This document shows, piece by piece, positions 45,097 to 54,070 of a DNA stretch of 64,000 nucleotides. Position 1 is the stretch's first letter. The number at the start of each line of letters is the position of its first letter. The DNA comes from Acidimicrobiaceae bacterium (GTDB lineage: Bacteria; Actinomycetota; Acidimicrobiia; Acidimicrobiales; JAUTXP01): the NCBI GenBank assembly GCA_030837965.1, contig JAUTXP010000031.1, positions 44,675-108,674 on the forward strand, written 5' to 3'. The translations under genes were made by a program, and so were the position numbers. The notes under the pieces were generated by a model that saw only the letters and a program-made list of their open reading frames with translations, did not search any database and was not told the origin of the DNA.

Positions 45097-46245
45097 ATGC
45101 AGGCGACCGGCTTGCTGTTTCAAGCTGCCCATGAGACACAGGGCAGCACGGTGGCGGACCCAAAGGCCGCGGCCGACGCCATCGAGGCCTGGTGCCGACG
45201 GGCGCCCCGCGACACAGACTGGCTGGCCGACAGGGACCACTGTGCCTCGTTCCCATTCGCCCTTGTGGCCGCGTCGTGGCGCGCCCACGGGCGCATCGGC
45301 GCCGACGACCGTTCCGTCCGGCTCCTTGACGCGGCCACGGCCCGGCTGGGCTCCGACGACGGCAGTGGGGCGGCGGGCACGTGGGCCTGGTTCCTTCGGG
45401 CCTGGCTCCCGATGCTCACCGACGTGGCCCACGGAACGAGCGATCACCGCACCTATGTGGGCGTCGATGTCGTGGCCGACGCGGCCGCACGGACCGACGG
45501 CGAGACCCTGGCCGCCGCCCTGCTCGGCCTGCTGCTCGCCTACGAGGCCGACGCGCCGTCGCCCAACCCACGCCGCATGCACGTGCTCGGACGGACGTTG
45601 GCCCAGCACCGGGGCGGGCTGACGCGCGCCGACCTGGCTCCGGTGCGGCTGCTCGACGCGGGTCCGGCCCGACTGGGCCCGGACCACAGCGGCGCCATCG
45701 CCCGACGGCTCGCCGCCCGCGTGGCCGATCTCACACCCCGGCCGCTCTACGACTTCCTCGATCTGATCGGACTGCCCGCCACGCCCGCCCACGAAGAGGT
45801 CGTGTTCCTGCGGACCCTCCAACTGTTCGAGGTCGTCTTCGCGGGCTTGGCCCGATCGCTCAGCGAGGCCGTCGATGCGCTGGTCCGGCACGAGACCCGC
45901 ATGGCCCACGCCCTGGTCGACGAGGCCGCGGGGAACCTGGCCCGGTCCATCCCGTTCTTTCGCATCCTGGGCACCATGACCCACGACGCCTTCGCCGAAC
46001 TGGGCCGGGCCGTGCCCGCGGGCGCAGGCACGGTCCACTCGCCGTCGTTCGCCCGCATCCAACGCGACCTGGCCCCGGCCATCGCCGTTCAGGCCCCGAG
46101 CGCGCCGGAACTCGGTGCCGCCATGGTGGCCCTCAACCGTCAGTGGCTCCAGTGGCACAAGACATACGCGGCCGTTACCACCCGCCTTACGGGGACACCG
46201 CCGCCCACCGATGTCTCGACCGGCCTCTTCCCAATCGCCCCCTGA
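45097..46245 (+). CDS. Putative haem-dependent dioxygenase-like protein (tryptophan dioxygenase superfamily)
   Basis: A 382-residue, mostly helical soluble protein. The C-terminal third resembles tryptophan 2,3-dioxygenase: FFRILGTMTHDAFAELGRAV is followed by PAGAGTVHSPSFARIQ, matching the family pattern ETMTPxDF...SGFQSxQFR, and NRQWLQWHKTYAAVTTRLTG matches the part that ends W...H...V...iGT. If correct it would bind haem through a His and oxidise an aromatic substrate. The N-terminal 200 residues are unlike TDO and are Ala/Arg-rich helices, so it would be a divergent member. ATG 45097 has GAGGG 3 bp upstream. No kynurenine-pathway genes are near. The assignment is from memory of motifs only. 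Confidence 0.45.
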   Translation: MQATGLLFQAAHETQGSTVADPKAAADAIEAWCRRAPRDTDWLADRDHCASFPFALVAASWRAHGRIGADDRSVRLLDAATARLGSDDGSGAAGTWAWFLRAWLPMLTDVAHGTSDHRTYVGVDVVADAAARTDGETLAAALLGLLLAYEADAPSPNPRRMHVLGRTLAQHRGGLTRADLAPVRLLDAGPARLGPDHSGAIARRLAARVADLTPRPLYDFLDLIGLPATPAHEEVVFLRTLQLFEVVFAGLARSLSEAVDALVRHETRMAHALVDEAAGNLARSIPFFRILGTMTHDAFAELGRAVPAGAGTVHSPSFARIQRDLAPAIAVQAPSAPELGAAMVALNRQWLQWHKTYAAVTTRLTGTPPPTDVSTGLFPIAP

Positions 46246-46272
46246 TCTGGACGGGGTACAGCGCCAGGCCGA

Positions 46273-47172
46273 CTAGGGGCGGGGAGCGCCCATCGGGTTG
46301 GGGATGGGCACGGCACCGGCCTCCACGATCCGCCCGGCCAGCGGGGCCACCAAGGAGATAAGCCGGGCGCAGTCGTCCTCGCCCAACGCCTCGCACGGCC
46401 CCAACGCCAAGCGATCGGTGTGCTCCTCGATGGCCCGGCGCTCGGCCCGCCCGGCATCGCTCAGCCGTTCGCCCCGGACCCCATCGCCCCCGTCGCCAGC
46501 CTCGCCCCCACTGGCCAGCCAGCCCCGCTCCCGCAGCCGACCCGCGGCCGCGTCCCACTCCTCGTCGCTCCAGCCGCGGTTGGGCTGGATCACCTCTCGG
46601 GCAATGGCCCCTGACGCCACCAGCGACACGTGGGCCTCGCACCCGTCCAGCCCGGCGTGGCCCAGGGCCACCACGTGCCCGTCGCCTCGGTGCTCGCGAA
46701 GCAGCGTGAGCGCGTGCCACAGCACCAAGTGCGGCGCAGACTCGTCGGGCCAGTCGAGCGACGCGTAGCCCGCATACAAAGCCCGACCTTCAACGCCCGC
46801 GGCGGCCGCCGCCCGCCGGGCCAGGGCCACCGCTTCGACGACTTCGGGTCCTCCCGCGCCGTCGCCCAGCAGCCGGCGCAACGCCGCGTCCACCCCCGCG
46901 GTGCGGGCCGCGGTCACGTCGGCCGGCGCGGCAAAGCCCCACGCATCAGGGATGGCCCGGTGCACCAGGCCGGGATGGAAGTTGAAGAACGTGGCCGACA
47001 CCACCTCGGCGGGCACCGCACCCATGGGCGCGGCCCGTCCGGCGAAGTAGCCCATCCAATAGCCCTTCAGCCCGATGTCCTTCATGGCCGACACCACCTC
47101 GGGAGCGAAGTAGGCCATGGCGTGATAAGGCTCCAGCGCGGTCCACAAGCGGCGGGCGATCGACGGCTCCAT
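46273..47172 (-). CDS. SCO6745-family protein
   Basis: A 299-residue protein of a large actinobacterial family (SCO6745) without a proven function. Its opening, ARRLWTALEPYHAMAYFAPE, then DIGLKGYWMGYFAGRAAPMG and FFNFHPGLVHRAIPDAW, are the family's hallmarks. The middle has HVLWHALTLL-like text (LVLWHALTLLREHRGDGHV). The protein is probably helical with winged-helix-like segments, and some relatives are annotated as possible regulators. ATG 47172 is the start. It is the last gene of a minus-strand run that begins with the RsbW-like gene. Confidence 0.82.
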   Translation of the reverse strand: MEPSIARRLWTALEPYHAMAYFAPEVVSAMKDIGLKGYWMGYFAGRAAPMGAVPAEVVSATFFNFHPGLVHRAIPDAWGFAAPADVTAARTAGVDAALRRLLGDGAGGPEVVEAVALARRAAAAAGVEGRALYAGYASLDWPDESAPHLVLWHALTLLREHRGDGHVVALGHAGLDGCEAHVSLVASGAIAREVIQPNRGWSDEEWDAAAGRLRERGWLASGGEAGDGGDGVRGERLSDAGRAERRAIEEHTDRLALGPCEALGEDDCARLISLVAPLAGRIVEAGAVPIPNPMGAPRP

Positions 47173-47208
47173 GAGCGGCGAACCTATTCCGCGCACGCGC
47201 CCGCCGAC

Positions 47209-47853
47209 TCAGCCCGACGAGGCCACGCCCACCACCCGCCAGCCCCGATCGGGGAACCCGGCCGCCTCCGCCACCTTGGCCGAGGCCAGGTTGCGGAAGT
47301 CGTGGAGGTAGGTCGGTACCGCGCTTTCGGCCAGCACCCGGCGTGCCGCGGTGGCCACCAAGGCCCGGGCCAGACCCCGCCCCTGCGCGGCGGGCTCGGT
47401 CCCAACCGACAACTCCCATCCGAAGTCGTCGTGCCGCTTGACTCCCACGCCCGCCACATACCCGTCGTCTTCCAGCACGATCAGCACGCCGCCGTTGAAG
47501 GGCTTGAGCCACTCGGGGACGCGGGTGTCGTCCGGCGAAATCCACACGCCGGTGTCGGGCAAGGGCGCGGGCGACTCGCACCACCGAAAGGCCGCCTCCC
47601 ACAGCTTGACTCCGAGCAGCCGACCAGCCGCGGCCACGTCCGGCGCCACGACGCGCGACAGGCCCTCGGCCACCGCAGGCGGCACCGACACCACGCCGCC
47701 CTCGGGCGCCACCACGCCCAGCACGGCCCGCACGTTGCCGTCCCAGCCAGGCCGCGTCCGGGCCAGGCTCCCCACCACCGTCACCTGACCAGGCGCGGGC
47801 GGCGGCCACGTCCCCAGCCACGTCGCCAAATGCGAGGCCAGTACCTCGCTCAC
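47209..47853 (-). CDS. GNAT-family N-acetyltransferase
   Basis: A 214-residue protein whose C-terminal half is a GNAT domain: GVLIVLEDDGYVAGVGVKRH is followed by ELSVGTEPAAQGRGLARALV, which holds the acetyl-CoA-binding Q-x-x-G-x-A/G motif, and then AKVAEAAGFPDRGW. The N-terminal half (VVGSLARTRPGWDGNVRAVLG) looks like a degenerate first GNAT domain or a specificity domain. The GTG at 47853 shares a GTGA overlap with the phosphatase stop, so translation is coupled. The acceptor is unknown. Confidence 0.82.
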   Translation of the reverse strand: MSEVLASHLATWLGTWPPPAPGQVTVVGSLARTRPGWDGNVRAVLGVVAPEGGVVSVPPAVAEGLSRVVAPDVAAAGRLLGVKLWEAAFRWCESPAPLPDTGVWISPDDTRVPEWLKPFNGGVLIVLEDDGYVAGVGVKRHDDFGWELSVGTEPAAQGRGLARALVATAARRVLAESAVPTYLHDFRNLASAKVAEAAGFPDRGWRVVGVASSG

Positions 47854-50800
47854 CGCGCCGTGAGCGGCAACTCGAACCACACGGCCTTGCCTTGCTCGGT
47901 CGGGTGCACGCCCCACTGGTCCGAAAGGGCCTCCACCAACTCCAGCCCCCGGCCCGTCCCCGACTCCACGTCGTGCGAGCGCCGGTTCGGCAGCACCTCG
48001 CTGGCGTCGTGCACCTCGACGCGCAAGGCGTCGCCGTCCAGCCGAAGCTCGAGCAACACGTCCGAGTGGGTGTGCATCACCGCGTTGGTGACCAGTTCGG
48101 ACAAGGGCAGTTCGGCTGCGTCGCCCACCCCGTGGGGCACACCCCAGGAGATGAGAGTGGCCCGCAGGAATTGGCGGGCGTGGCGGGCCGCACTCAGGTC
48201 CGCGGCCAATGTGAGCGAAGCGCGGCGGCCGCCATCCGGCGAGTCGACCGGAACGGTCGACACCGGCAGCGTCGACGCCTCCATCCGCAGGCTCGCGCCC
48301 GACCCGTCCCCGGCCCGCGCCGCCACGTCCGGGCTCAACGTCGGGCCCGGTGCGCCCGGCTCGGACAGACCCCGCAACTGGCGCACGTACTCGGCCATGA
48401 CCCAGCGCTGAAGGGTGCGCACGTCCTCGGGTGGAGGCACGGTCAACAGCAGCCCGGTGCGGCCGAAGCCCTCCACCTCGTCGAGCAGGGCCGCGAACTC
48501 GGCCATGGCCGCCGCGGCCACCACGGGCAGGTCGACCTCCAACGTGAACGTGTCCCGCCCAGTGGCCAGGGCCGACTCGGCCTGGTCGCGCATGGCCCCA
48601 CGCGCCGCCGCATAGCGGGTCACCACGTCCTCGATGATGGCCAGCAGTCGGTGCGGATAGTCGGAGCGCAGCACTCCTTGACGTCCGCCCAGCCGCACGA
48701 GTTCCAACTCCCGCACCAACTCGTCCACGTACTCGTCGCCCTGCACGACGGCCAACGCAGGAAGGCCCTCGATGCGGACATGGTGGACGTCGGCCGACTC
48801 GGTGGGCACGGCCAACACCACGATGGCCATGTCGTCCCGGGCCCTGCCCTCCTCCAGCGCACCGACGGCGGCGGTGATGGCTGCCACCGTCTCGGCCGCG
48901 CTGGTGCCGCTCGACGTCCGCATGGTCTGTTCGAGCAGTTGCGGGGCGAAGTCGCCCGCGGGCGTGCGGGCCTCGATCAGCCCGTCGGTGAACAGCACGA
49001 GCGTGCACCCCGGTGCGAGCACGGTCTCCGCGTCGGTCAGGTCCGGGTCCGCGAACAGGCCGACCGCAGTGCCGGGCACGCCGACCTGCTCGATGCCGCC
49101 ATCGGTTCCTCGCAGCAACGGAAGCGGGTGCCCGCCTGACGCGAGCCGGACCCGGATCGCGCCAACGCCACCATCACCGGTGCCGCCGCCGGCGGGCTCG
49201 ACCACCGCGAACACGATGGTGCAGAAGGCCTCGTCCGTATCGGCCTCGAACACGGCCCGGTTGCACTGCCGCAAGACCTCGGCGGGCCGGTCCTCGTTCA
49301 TGGCCACGGCCCTGACCGTGTAGCGGGCCAGCGCGGTCAACGAAGCGGCCTTCACCCCCTTGCCCGACACGTCGCCCAGCACCACTCCCCACCGAGCGCC
49401 ATGCTCGCCCACCGACATGGGGAACAGATCGAAGAAGTCGCCGCCCACGATGCTGCCGTCGCCCGCGGCCCGGTAGTGCACGGCCACGTCCAGCCCCGGG
49501 ATGACGGGCACGCCCGGTGGCAGCAGGGACTGTTGCAGGACGCGGGCCTGCTCGGCCCTGGCCCGGTGCGACACCGCGTTCTCGATGGCCACCGCGGCCC
49601 GCCCGGCCAGGTCCTCCACCAGGTGCAGGTCGTCCTCGTCGAAGTGCCGACCCGACTGCGCCATCCCCAACGACAGCAGACCCAGTGGACGGCCGCGGGC
49701 CGACAGGGCCACGAGCATGGCCGACGTGGTGCCCAACTGCTCCAACAGCCGCTGGTGCTCGTCGTCCTCTGCCAGGTCGGGCCAGATGTCCTGCGGGATC
49801 TCGGGGCTGAGCACCGACTCGCCCTTGTCCGCCACCTCGAGCATGGTGGGGTCGGTGGCCCGATCGCCGTCGCGCGCGGACAAGGCTCGCATGATGCGCT
49901 CACCGTCGGGGTCCTCGTGGGCCAGGGCCACCAGGCGAAGGTCCCCGGCGTCCCACAGGTGCACGGCCGCGGTGTCGGCCAGCGCGGGCACGGACAGTCG
50001 CACGATGCGCGCCAGCGTGTCCTCGTAGTCGAGCGATGTGGCCAGCAGCTTGCTGGCATCGGCGAGGAAGGCCTGACGCCGGGCCGTGTCCCGCTCGGCG
50101 TCGTAGAGGCGGGCCCGCTCCAACGCTTGAGTGCACTGGGCGCCGAGGGCTTCGAGGAAGCTGCGATCCTCGGGCGGGAAACGCCGAGGACTGCCGAAGC
50201 TGAGGCTGATGACGCCACGGGGCTTGCCCTCGAAGATCAAGGGCACGCAGGCCAGCGAGTGGTCCTGGAATGGCGGCGTGGAGGCGATGGCGGGGTATTG
50301 CGAGTTGCGGGCGGCCATGTTCTCCAGCAGCACCAGCTCCCCGCTGCGCACCGCGTCGCTGGCGGGCAGGTTGGCGTCCACCGGATAGCTGCGCCATTTG
50401 GAGAACACGTCGGGTTCCAGGCCGTACATGCCCACCAGCTCCAACTGCGTTCCCGTGCGGTCCAGCAGCGACAGCGTCCCCCGTTCGCCCCCGAGTTCTC
50501 GACACGCCTGCTCCACCACGACCTTGGTCACGTGAGGAACGTCGACCGCCTTTGACAGCGACGCGGTCACCGCTTGCAGCCGGGCCAGCCGCTCGGCCGT
50601 CCTCTCCGACGTGGCCCTGGCTGCCTCGAGCCGGTCGAGCACGCCGGACACCACCAGCGCAGTCACCGCGAAGACACCCACTGCGAACGCCTCCCCTGGC
50701 GTGTCCGAGGACAGGGAGGACCTCGGTGGAACATAGAGATAGAGCAGTCCCGCAGTGGACAGGCCCGCGGCCAACAGACCGGGCCCGATGCGGCCCACCG

Positions 50801-50954
50801 CGGCGGCGCCGACCACGGTCAGCAGGTAGCAAAGGGCGGGGACCAACAAGGTGCTGGTGTCGTGGGGGAGCAGCACCGAGACCAGCGCAGGCCCGACCAC
50901 GGCCAGCGTGTAGCCCGCGACGGGTATGTCCCTCGGTTGGTAGCGGTCCCGCAC
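47850..50954 (-). CDS. Membrane-linked GAF-SpoIIE phosphatase with C-terminal anti-sigma kinase domain
   Basis: A 1034-residue signalling protein. About 75 N-terminal residues form a DUF4118-like set of membrane spans (VAGYTLAVVGPALVSVLLPH, then LTVVGAAAVG). Two GAF sensor domains follow (about 115-290 and 295-450; SLACVPLIFEGKPRGVISLS, MLVALSARGRPLGLLSLG). A SpoIIE/PP2C phosphatase comes next (about 475-700) with VGGDFFDLFPM and VVLGDVSGKGVKAA, then TLVLFTDGLIEAR. A spacer of about 200 residues precedes an HATPase_c_2 domain (ELPLSELVTNAVMHTHSDV, later GTGRGLELVEALS). It would dephosphorylate an anti-anti-sigma factor and also carry an RsbW-like kinase. GTG 50954 is the likely start. Confidence 0.88.
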   Translation of the reverse strand: MRDRYQPRDIPVAGYTLAVVGPALVSVLLPHDTSTLLVPALCYLLTVVGAAAVGRIGPGLLAAGLSTAGLLYLYVPPRSSLSSDTPGEAFAVGVFAVTALVVSGVLDRLEAARATSERTAERLARLQAVTASLSKAVDVPHVTKVVVEQACRELGGERGTLSLLDRTGTQLELVGMYGLEPDVFSKWRSYPVDANLPASDAVRSGELVLLENMAARNSQYPAIASTPPFQDHSLACVPLIFEGKPRGVISLSFGSPRRFPPEDRSFLEALGAQCTQALERARLYDAERDTARRQAFLADASKLLATSLDYEDTLARIVRLSVPALADTAAVHLWDAGDLRLVALAHEDPDGERIMRALSARDGDRATDPTMLEVADKGESVLSPEIPQDIWPDLAEDDEHQRLLEQLGTTSAMLVALSARGRPLGLLSLGMAQSGRHFDEDDLHLVEDLAGRAAVAIENAVSHRARAEQARVLQQSLLPPGVPVIPGLDVAVHYRAAGDGSIVGGDFFDLFPMSVGEHGARWGVVLGDVSGKGVKAASLTALARYTVRAVAMNEDRPAEVLRQCNRAVFEADTDEAFCTIVFAVVEPAGGGTGDGGVGAIRVRLASGGHPLPLLRGTDGGIEQVGVPGTAVGLFADPDLTDAETVLAPGCTLVLFTDGLIEARTPAGDFAPQLLEQTMRTSSGTSAAETVAAITAAVGALEEGRARDDMAIVVLAVPTESADVHHVRIEGLPALAVVQGDEYVDELVRELELVRLGGRQGVLRSDYPHRLLAIIEDVVTRYAAARGAMRDQAESALATGRDTFTLEVDLPVVAAAAMAEFAALLDEVEGFGRTGLLLTVPPPEDVRTLQRWVMAEYVRQLRGLSEPGAPGPTLSPDVAARAGDGSGASLRMEASTLPVSTVPVDSPDGGRRASLTLAADLSAARHARQFLRATLISWGVPHGVGDAAELPLSELVTNAVMHTHSDVLLELRLDGDALRVEVHDASEVLPNRRSHDVESGTGRGLELVEALSDQWGVHPTEQGKAVWFELPLTAR

Positions 50955-51067
50955 CCTTCTAGGTTGGCGCACGCGGGCCCCGAACCACACCTTCGGCCCC
51001 GACCCGCACGCCGTCGGGACCCGTCTCGACCCCTCACCGTCGGAGACGGGTGAAGCGGCTGAAGCGG

Positions 51068-51505
51068 TCAGTCCCTGGCGGCCAGCTTGCGCATCACCGA
51101 CTGCTCGGCGTACCCCAGGCGCTTCTCGAGGTGCACGACCGTGCCCTCCTCGGGCTTGGACTCCAGCCTCACCTGATCGACCAGGGCCCGCATCATGGCG
51201 ATGCCCCGGCCGCTCTCGTCGTCGGCCTGGGCCAGCAGTGGTGGGTTGGCGGCATCGAAGCCCATGCCCGTGTCGATGACCCGGATGATGCACACGTCGT
51301 TTTCGACCGTGACCCGGATCTCGTACTCCTCGTCGCTGTTGGAGTGCTTCAACACGTTGGCGCAGGCCTCCGTCAAGGCGATCTCGATGTCGCTGCGGCA
51401 GTCCTCGTCCACGCCCAAGTCGGTCAACGCGTGCCGGCAGATATGACGGGCCACGGGGATGGTGACCTCGTCTCGCGGCAAGCAGAGCGACAGGTTGATC
51501 TGCAC
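51068..51505 (-). CDS. RsbW-like anti-sigma factor/serine kinase
   Basis: A 145-residue GHKL ATPase of the RsbW/SpoIIAB type. The N-box is IEIALTEACANVLKHS, the G1 box is VIDTGMGFDA, and the G2 box is SGRGIAMMRALVD. Such proteins hold a stress sigma factor and phosphorylate an antagonist. It lies 113 bp upstream of the large GAF-SpoIIE phosphatase, which is the matching phosphatase type, so the two probably form one partner-switching module. Neither the sigma factor nor the STAS antagonist is encoded nearby. GTG 51505 lies 19 bp after the valS stop on the same strand. Confidence 0.85.
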   Translation of the reverse strand: MQINLSLCLPRDEVTIPVARHICRHALTDLGVDEDCRSDIEIALTEACANVLKHSNSDEEYEIRVTVENDVCIIRVIDTGMGFDAANPPLLAQADDESGRGIAMMRALVDQVRLESKPEEGTVVHLEKRLGYAEQSVMRKLAARD

Positions 51506-51524
51506 TGCCGGATTGCCTACCCGT

Positions 51525-54050
51525 TCAGTCGGCCAACGTCACGTGCACGACGGCATCGACGCCGTCGGCCGCCGCGGCCCAGCGCAACTCGGCGATGGAC
51601 CCTGCGTCGCGCAGGTCCGACTGGGCCGCTCGGACCAACGCGGCCGTGGCCTCGTCGGCCTCGACGACGGCCGAGGCCACCGGCGCCCGCATGGAGACGC
51701 GGGCCTCGGACTTGGCCTTGCGCACCTGGCCCAAGGCCCACCCGACGGCGTCGAGCACAGCCGCGTCGCCGTCCACGGCCACGGCGCGCACGTCCGGCGC
51801 CGACGGCCAGTCGGCCCGGTGGACGGACCCGTCCTGCCACCACGACCAGACCTCCTCGGTGACGAAGGGAAGGAACGGGGCGAACAGCCGCAGCAGGGTG
51901 GACAGGGCCAGCCGGAGGGAGCCGGAGGCCGAGGCCCCGCCCGGCCCGCCCGCATAGGCCCGGTTCTTGACCAGCTCCAGGTAGTCGTCGCAAAAGGCCC
52001 AGAAGAACGACTCGGCCCGCTCCAAGGCCCGGGTGTAGTCATAGGCGTCGAAGGCGGCAGTGGCGTCGTCGACCACCTCGGCCAGCCGGGCCAGCATGGC
52101 CCTGTCAAGCGCCTCGGTCACCTCGGCCTCGTCGTCCTCGGTCAAAGGCAATGACAAGGCGAACTTGGACGCGTTGAGGATCTTGATGGCCAGCCTGCGA
52201 CCCACCTTCATCTGGCCCTCGTCCACTGCGGTGTCCGTGCCCGGCCTGCCGTTGGCGGCCCAGTAGCGCACCGCGTCGGAGCCGAACTGCTCCAAGATCC
52301 CGATCGGCGTCTCCGCCCCCTTCGACTTCGAGAACTTCTTGCGGTCGGGGTCGAGGACCCAGCCCGAGATGGCGGCGTCCGACCAGGGCAGCGAGCCGTG
52401 CTCGAAGTGCGAGCGGACCACGCTGGAGAACAGCCACGTACGGATGATCTCGTGGGCCTGCGGGCGAAGGTCCATGGGGAAGACCCGACCGAACAGGTCG
52501 GGGTCGTTCTCCCAGCCGCCCGCGATCTGCGGCGTCAATGAGGACGTGGCCCACGTGTCCATCACGTCCGGGTCGGCCATGAAGCCGCCCGGCTGGCCCC
52601 GCTGCGACTCGTCGTAACCGTCGGGCGTGGCGCTGGACGGGTCGACTGGCAGGCGGGCCTCGTCGGCCAGGACCGGGTGGTCGTAGTCGGGCTCGCCCTG
52701 GTCGTTTAGCGGATACCACAGCGGGAAGGGGACGCCGAAGAAGCGCTGCCGCGAGATCAGCCAGTCGCCGTTGAGCCCGCCCACCCAGTGCTCGTACCGG
52801 GTCTGCATGTAGGGCGGGTGCCAGTTGAGCTGCTTGCCCCGGCCCAGCAGCGTCTGACGCAGGTCGTCGTCCCTGCCGCCATTGCGGATGTACCACTGCC
52901 GCGAGGCCACGATCTCGAGCGGGCGGTCGCCCTTCTCGTAGAACTTGACCGGGTGGGTGATGGGCTTGGGCTCGCCCACCAGCGCGCCGGACTCGGCCAG
53001 CAGTTCGACGATCCGCTTCTGGGCCTGCTTGACCGTCTTGCCGCTCAGCTCGGCCCATGCCTCGTTGGCGGGGACACCCGAGGGCGGGTCGGCGACGATG
53101 CGGCCGTCGCGTCCGACGATCGAGCGGGTGGGCAGTTGCAGCTCGCGCCACCACAAAACGTCGGTCAGGTCGCCGAAGGTGCAGATCATGGCGATGCCCG
53201 AGCCCTTCTCGGGGTCGGCCAACTCGTGGGCCAGGATGGGGACCTCGACGTCGAACAGCGGCGTTCGAACGGTGGTCCCGAAGCGGGCCTTGTACCGGGC
53301 GTCGTCGGGGTGGGCGACCAGCGCCACGCACGCGGCGATCAGCTCAGGCCGCGTCGTCTCGATGGCCACGTCGCTGAACATGATGCGGTGGTAGGCGCCA
53401 GGCAGCTCCCTGTCCTCCAACTCGGCCTGGGCCACCGCGGTGCGGAAGTCGACGTCCCACAGCGTGGGCGCCTCGGCCGCATAGGCCTGGCCCCGCGTGA
53501 GGTTGCGCAGAAAGGCGCGTTGGGCCACGCGCCGGGACCGGTCGTCGATGGTGGCGTAGACCAGGCTCCAGTCGACGGACAGGCCGAGCCGCCGCCACAG
53601 CGCCTCGTACGCCTTCTCGTCCTCCAGCGTGAGGCGATGGCACAGCTCCACGAAGTTCTGGCGCGAGACAGGGACCTGGTCCTTCGACTTGCCGCCTTCG
53701 GACGGGGGCTCCAGGTCCGGCTGATAGGGCAGCGTCGGGTCGCAACGGACGCCGAAGTAGTTCTGCACCCTGCGCTCGGTGGGCAGCCCGTTGTCGTCGA
53801 AGCCCATTGGATAGAAGACCTCGCGGCCCCGCATGCGCTGGAACCGGGCGACCACGTCCGTGTGGGTGTACGAGAAGCAGTGGCCGATGTGCAGCGAGCC
53901 GCTGACCGTGGGCGGCGGCGTGTCGATGGCGTAGATCTCGGCCCGCGACCTGCTGCGGTCGAAGCGGTAGACGGCCGCGGACTCCCACTGCTGCGCCCAC
54001 TTGGCTTCGAGCCCTTCGATGGTCGGTTTTTCCGGGACCTGGCTGGTCAT
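51525..54050 (-). CDS. valS: Valyl-tRNA synthetase
   Basis: An 841-residue class I synthetase that charges tRNA-Val. HIGH is seen as GSLHIGHCFSY, followed by YPMGFDDNGLPTERRVQ. The class I second motif is KKFSKSKGAE, with the KMSKS variant FSKS. The editing (CP1) domain has YKARFGTTVRTPLFDVEVP and ELADPEKGSGIAMICTFGD, which hydrolyses mischarged Thr. The C-terminus is short and lacks the coiled coil of E. coli ValS (951). ATG 54050 gives MTSQVPEKPTIEGLEAKWAQ. It is divergent from cysS, with 20 bp between starts. Confidence 0.95.
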   Translation of the reverse strand: MTSQVPEKPTIEGLEAKWAQQWESAAVYRFDRSRSRAEIYAIDTPPPTVSGSLHIGHCFSYTHTDVVARFQRMRGREVFYPMGFDDNGLPTERRVQNYFGVRCDPTLPYQPDLEPPSEGGKSKDQVPVSRQNFVELCHRLTLEDEKAYEALWRRLGLSVDWSLVYATIDDRSRRVAQRAFLRNLTRGQAYAAEAPTLWDVDFRTAVAQAELEDRELPGAYHRIMFSDVAIETTRPELIAACVALVAHPDDARYKARFGTTVRTPLFDVEVPILAHELADPEKGSGIAMICTFGDLTDVLWWRELQLPTRSIVGRDGRIVADPPSGVPANEAWAELSGKTVKQAQKRIVELLAESGALVGEPKPITHPVKFYEKGDRPLEIVASRQWYIRNGGRDDDLRQTLLGRGKQLNWHPPYMQTRYEHWVGGLNGDWLISRQRFFGVPFPLWYPLNDQGEPDYDHPVLADEARLPVDPSSATPDGYDESQRGQPGGFMADPDVMDTWATSSLTPQIAGGWENDPDLFGRVFPMDLRPQAHEIIRTWLFSSVVRSHFEHGSLPWSDAAISGWVLDPDRKKFSKSKGAETPIGILEQFGSDAVRYWAANGRPGTDTAVDEGQMKVGRRLAIKILNASKFALSLPLTEDDEAEVTEALDRAMLARLAEVVDDATAAFDAYDYTRALERAESFFWAFCDDYLELVKNRAYAGGPGGASASGSLRLALSTLLRLFAPFLPFVTEEVWSWWQDGSVHRADWPSAPDVRAVAVDGDAAVLDAVGWALGQVRKAKSEARVSMRAPVASAVVEADEATAALVRAAQSDLRDAGSIAELRWAAAADGVDAVVHVTLAD

Positions 54051-54070
54051 GGTCGGATTACCGTACCTGC

